Source: Candidatus Acetatifactor stercoripullorum
Lineage (GTDB): Bacteria; Bacillota; Clostridia; Lachnospirales; Lachnospiraceae
Length of the DNA: 49,521 nucleotides
Reading direction: 5' to 3'
Assembly: GCA_019114005.1 (NCBI GenBank)
Contig: DXGH01000069.1
Location: 1 to 49,521 of the forward strand
Under the pieces are notes generated by a model. The model was not told the DNA's origin, made no database searches, and saw only the letters and a program-made list of their open reading frames with translations. Positions 48,712 to 49,521 of the stretch are shown piece after piece. Made by a program: the position numbers and the translations under genes. Each line of letters begins with the position of its first letter. Position 1 is the stretch's first letter.

Positions 48712-49332
48712 ATGTATAAAAAGGCAGTCAGCGCGCTTGCGCTTTTAAATCTGTTATTCCTGTTTGGCTTTTTGTGCCTGAGGGGCGTAGAGGAAAATAA
48801 GCTGGCGTCCCGGCCGGCCTACGAGCTTAAGGCAGATGAAAGTATATTAGCGGACAGTAAAAGCAGCAGTATGGGAATCGTGTCCGCAGCGGCATCCGGG
48901 CAGAGAGTGGTGGATTTCGACGTACTCAAAAAGGAGCTGGCTTATGATCTGGAGGATCAGGATTTGGAGATTCTGCTGCGGATTGTGGAGGCCGAGGCAG
49001 GAGGAGAGGACGAAGAAGGAAAGCTTTTGGTGGCCAATGTGGTATTAAACCGGGTAAACAGCGTAAAATTTCCGGACACGGTGTCGGAGGTAGTATTTCA
49101 GCGGGAAAATGGAGTGACCCAGTTTTCACCGGTGGCAAATGGAAAAATATGGAAGGTGCAAATCAGTGAAGAGACGCGGGAAGCAGTTGGACGTGCCCTT
49201 GAGGGAGAGGATATTTCCCAGGGAGCTCTTTATTTTGCAGCGAGAAAATATGCGGACAGTAATAAAATGAAATGGTTTGACGAAAACCTTACATTTCTGT
49301 TTCAATATGGCGGACATGAATTTTTCCGATAG
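48712..49332 (+). CDS. Secreted SleB-type cell wall hydrolase
   Basis: The 206-aa protein has an N-terminal signal or anchor helix (about residues 5-24) and a linker. The Hydrolase_2 domain of the SleB/CwlJ family starts near residue 80: LLRIVEAEAGGEDEEGKLLV with the likely catalytic glutamate, ANVVLNRVNS, VTQFSPVANGKIW, GALYFAARKY and QYGGHEFFR. Family members act as lytic transglycosylase-like enzymes in spore cortex or in vegetative wall turnover; without the SleB peptidoglycan-binding repeat, its role in germination is uncertain. A modest ribosome binding site (AAAGGGCG) precedes the ATG. Confidence 0.9.
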   Translation: MYKKAVSALALLNLLFLFGFLCLRGVEENKLASRPAYELKADESILADSKSSSMGIVSAAASGQRVVDFDVLKKELAYDLEDQDLEILLRIVEAEAGGEDEEGKLLVANVVLNRVNSVKFPDTVSEVVFQRENGVTQFSPVANGKIWKVQISEETREAVGRALEGEDISQGALYFAARKYADSNKMKWFDENLTFLFQYGGHEFFR

Positions 49333-49336
49333 CAGG

Positions 49337-49363
49337 CAAAGCGCCCCTGTTTCCGGGCTTTTG
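49337..49363 (+). terminator. Weak terminator after the SleB-type gene
   Basis: CAAAGC-G-CCC pairs with GGGCTTTTG, with one bulged base. The T-run is only four long and part of the stem. Confidence 0.45.
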
Positions 49364-49371
49364 GAAAGTGA

Positions 49372-49400
49372 TTGCACCCCGTATAAAATTATGCTACAAT
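49372..49400 (+). promoter_or_regulatory. Strong promoter at the right edge
   Basis: TTGCAC (49372-49377) and TACAAT (49395-49400) are 17 bases apart, with TG at 49392-49393 as an extended -10. The transcript enters the structured segment at 49413-49474 and then leaves the window. Confidence 0.75.
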
Positions 49401-49412
49401 CCCGAGTTTGAC

Positions 49413-49474
49413 ACTTGCGAGAGTAGAAAGCGGCTACAGATCCCGTATTTATGCGGGCTGTAGCCATTTTCTCT
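49413..49474 (+). other. Structured leader or small RNA, right edge
   Basis: GGCTACAG and CTGTAGCC form a perfect 8-bp stem with an inner CCCG/CGGG stem and an AU bulge. Outer bases (AGAG-TA-GAA against TTC-TCT) extend it. The run TTTTCTCTTT after the stem is U-rich, so this may be a terminator, an attenuator or part of a leader for a gene outside the window. It matches no RNA family that I can name. Confidence 0.5.
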
Positions 49475-49521
49475 TTGGAAACGATTTGTGCTATTTTTTT
49501 ACTTCCTCTGTTTTGGTACTT

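Overview
The window looks like chromosome from an anaerobic Firmicute of class Clostridia, most likely family Lachnospiraceae. The reasons are the era–yqzL-like–recO order, the cmk–ispH–rpsA block, an rnfCDGEAB operon, a biotin-dependent Na+-pumping decarboxylase operon, strong AGGAGG ribosome binding sites, and consensus TTGACA/TATAAT promoters. The genus cannot be fixed from sequence alone. I see no rRNA, tRNA, CRISPR array, transposase or prophage gene. Nearly all DNA is coding, mostly on the plus strand.

Region by region. At 1-96 (minus) lies the N-terminus of an acyl-CoA dehydratase activase that runs off the edge; it is divergent from 339-8185, which holds a rhomboid-like membrane protein, a sigma-70-like protein, a hypothetical protein, an M16C peptidase, a DUF4349 lipoprotein, era, a YqzL-like small protein and recO. 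From 8258 to 17070 come a lipoprotein, glycyl-tRNA synthetase, a 1006-aa protein with a degenerate J-like start and TPR-type repeats, a short Hsp70 and a large membrane protein. alaS (17150-19804) has its own promoter and terminator. Between 19867 and 22302 a LysR regulator is divergent from two half-size chromate transporter (CHR) genes; the gap between them contains a 196-bp imperfect palindrome. rpsU, a CmpB-type membrane protein, two D,D-carboxypeptidases, a metallophosphoesterase and scpA/scpB fill 22437-28240.

From 28398 to 33752 is one transcription unit with a PccB/MmdA-type carboxyltransferase, an OadG-like subunit, a biotin carrier, the Na+-pump beta subunit and an OadA/5S-type carboxyltransferase. 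It could move carboxyl groups between an acyl-CoA and pyruvate/oxaloacetate while exporting Na+. TetR and RpiR regulators, a flavoprotein, cmk, ispH, rpsA and a lone cheR follow, then a convergent RNase H-like exonuclease gene. The rnfCDGEAB operon (41548-46621) encodes the ferredoxin:NAD+ oxidoreductase ion pump, so two ion-pumping systems lie about 8 kb apart. The window ends with a GH25 lysozyme, a convergent AP2/HNH-like protein, a SleB-type hydrolase and, at the right edge, a strong promoter feeding a structured leader.

No single locus is clearly a new defence or mobile system. The least ordinary items are proteins that keep a known fold but lose its active or recognition residues (rhomboid, sigma-70, J domain, HNH), the mixed carboxylase/transcarboxylase operon, the palindrome beside the CHR genes, and a terminator whose U-tract runs directly into a start codon.
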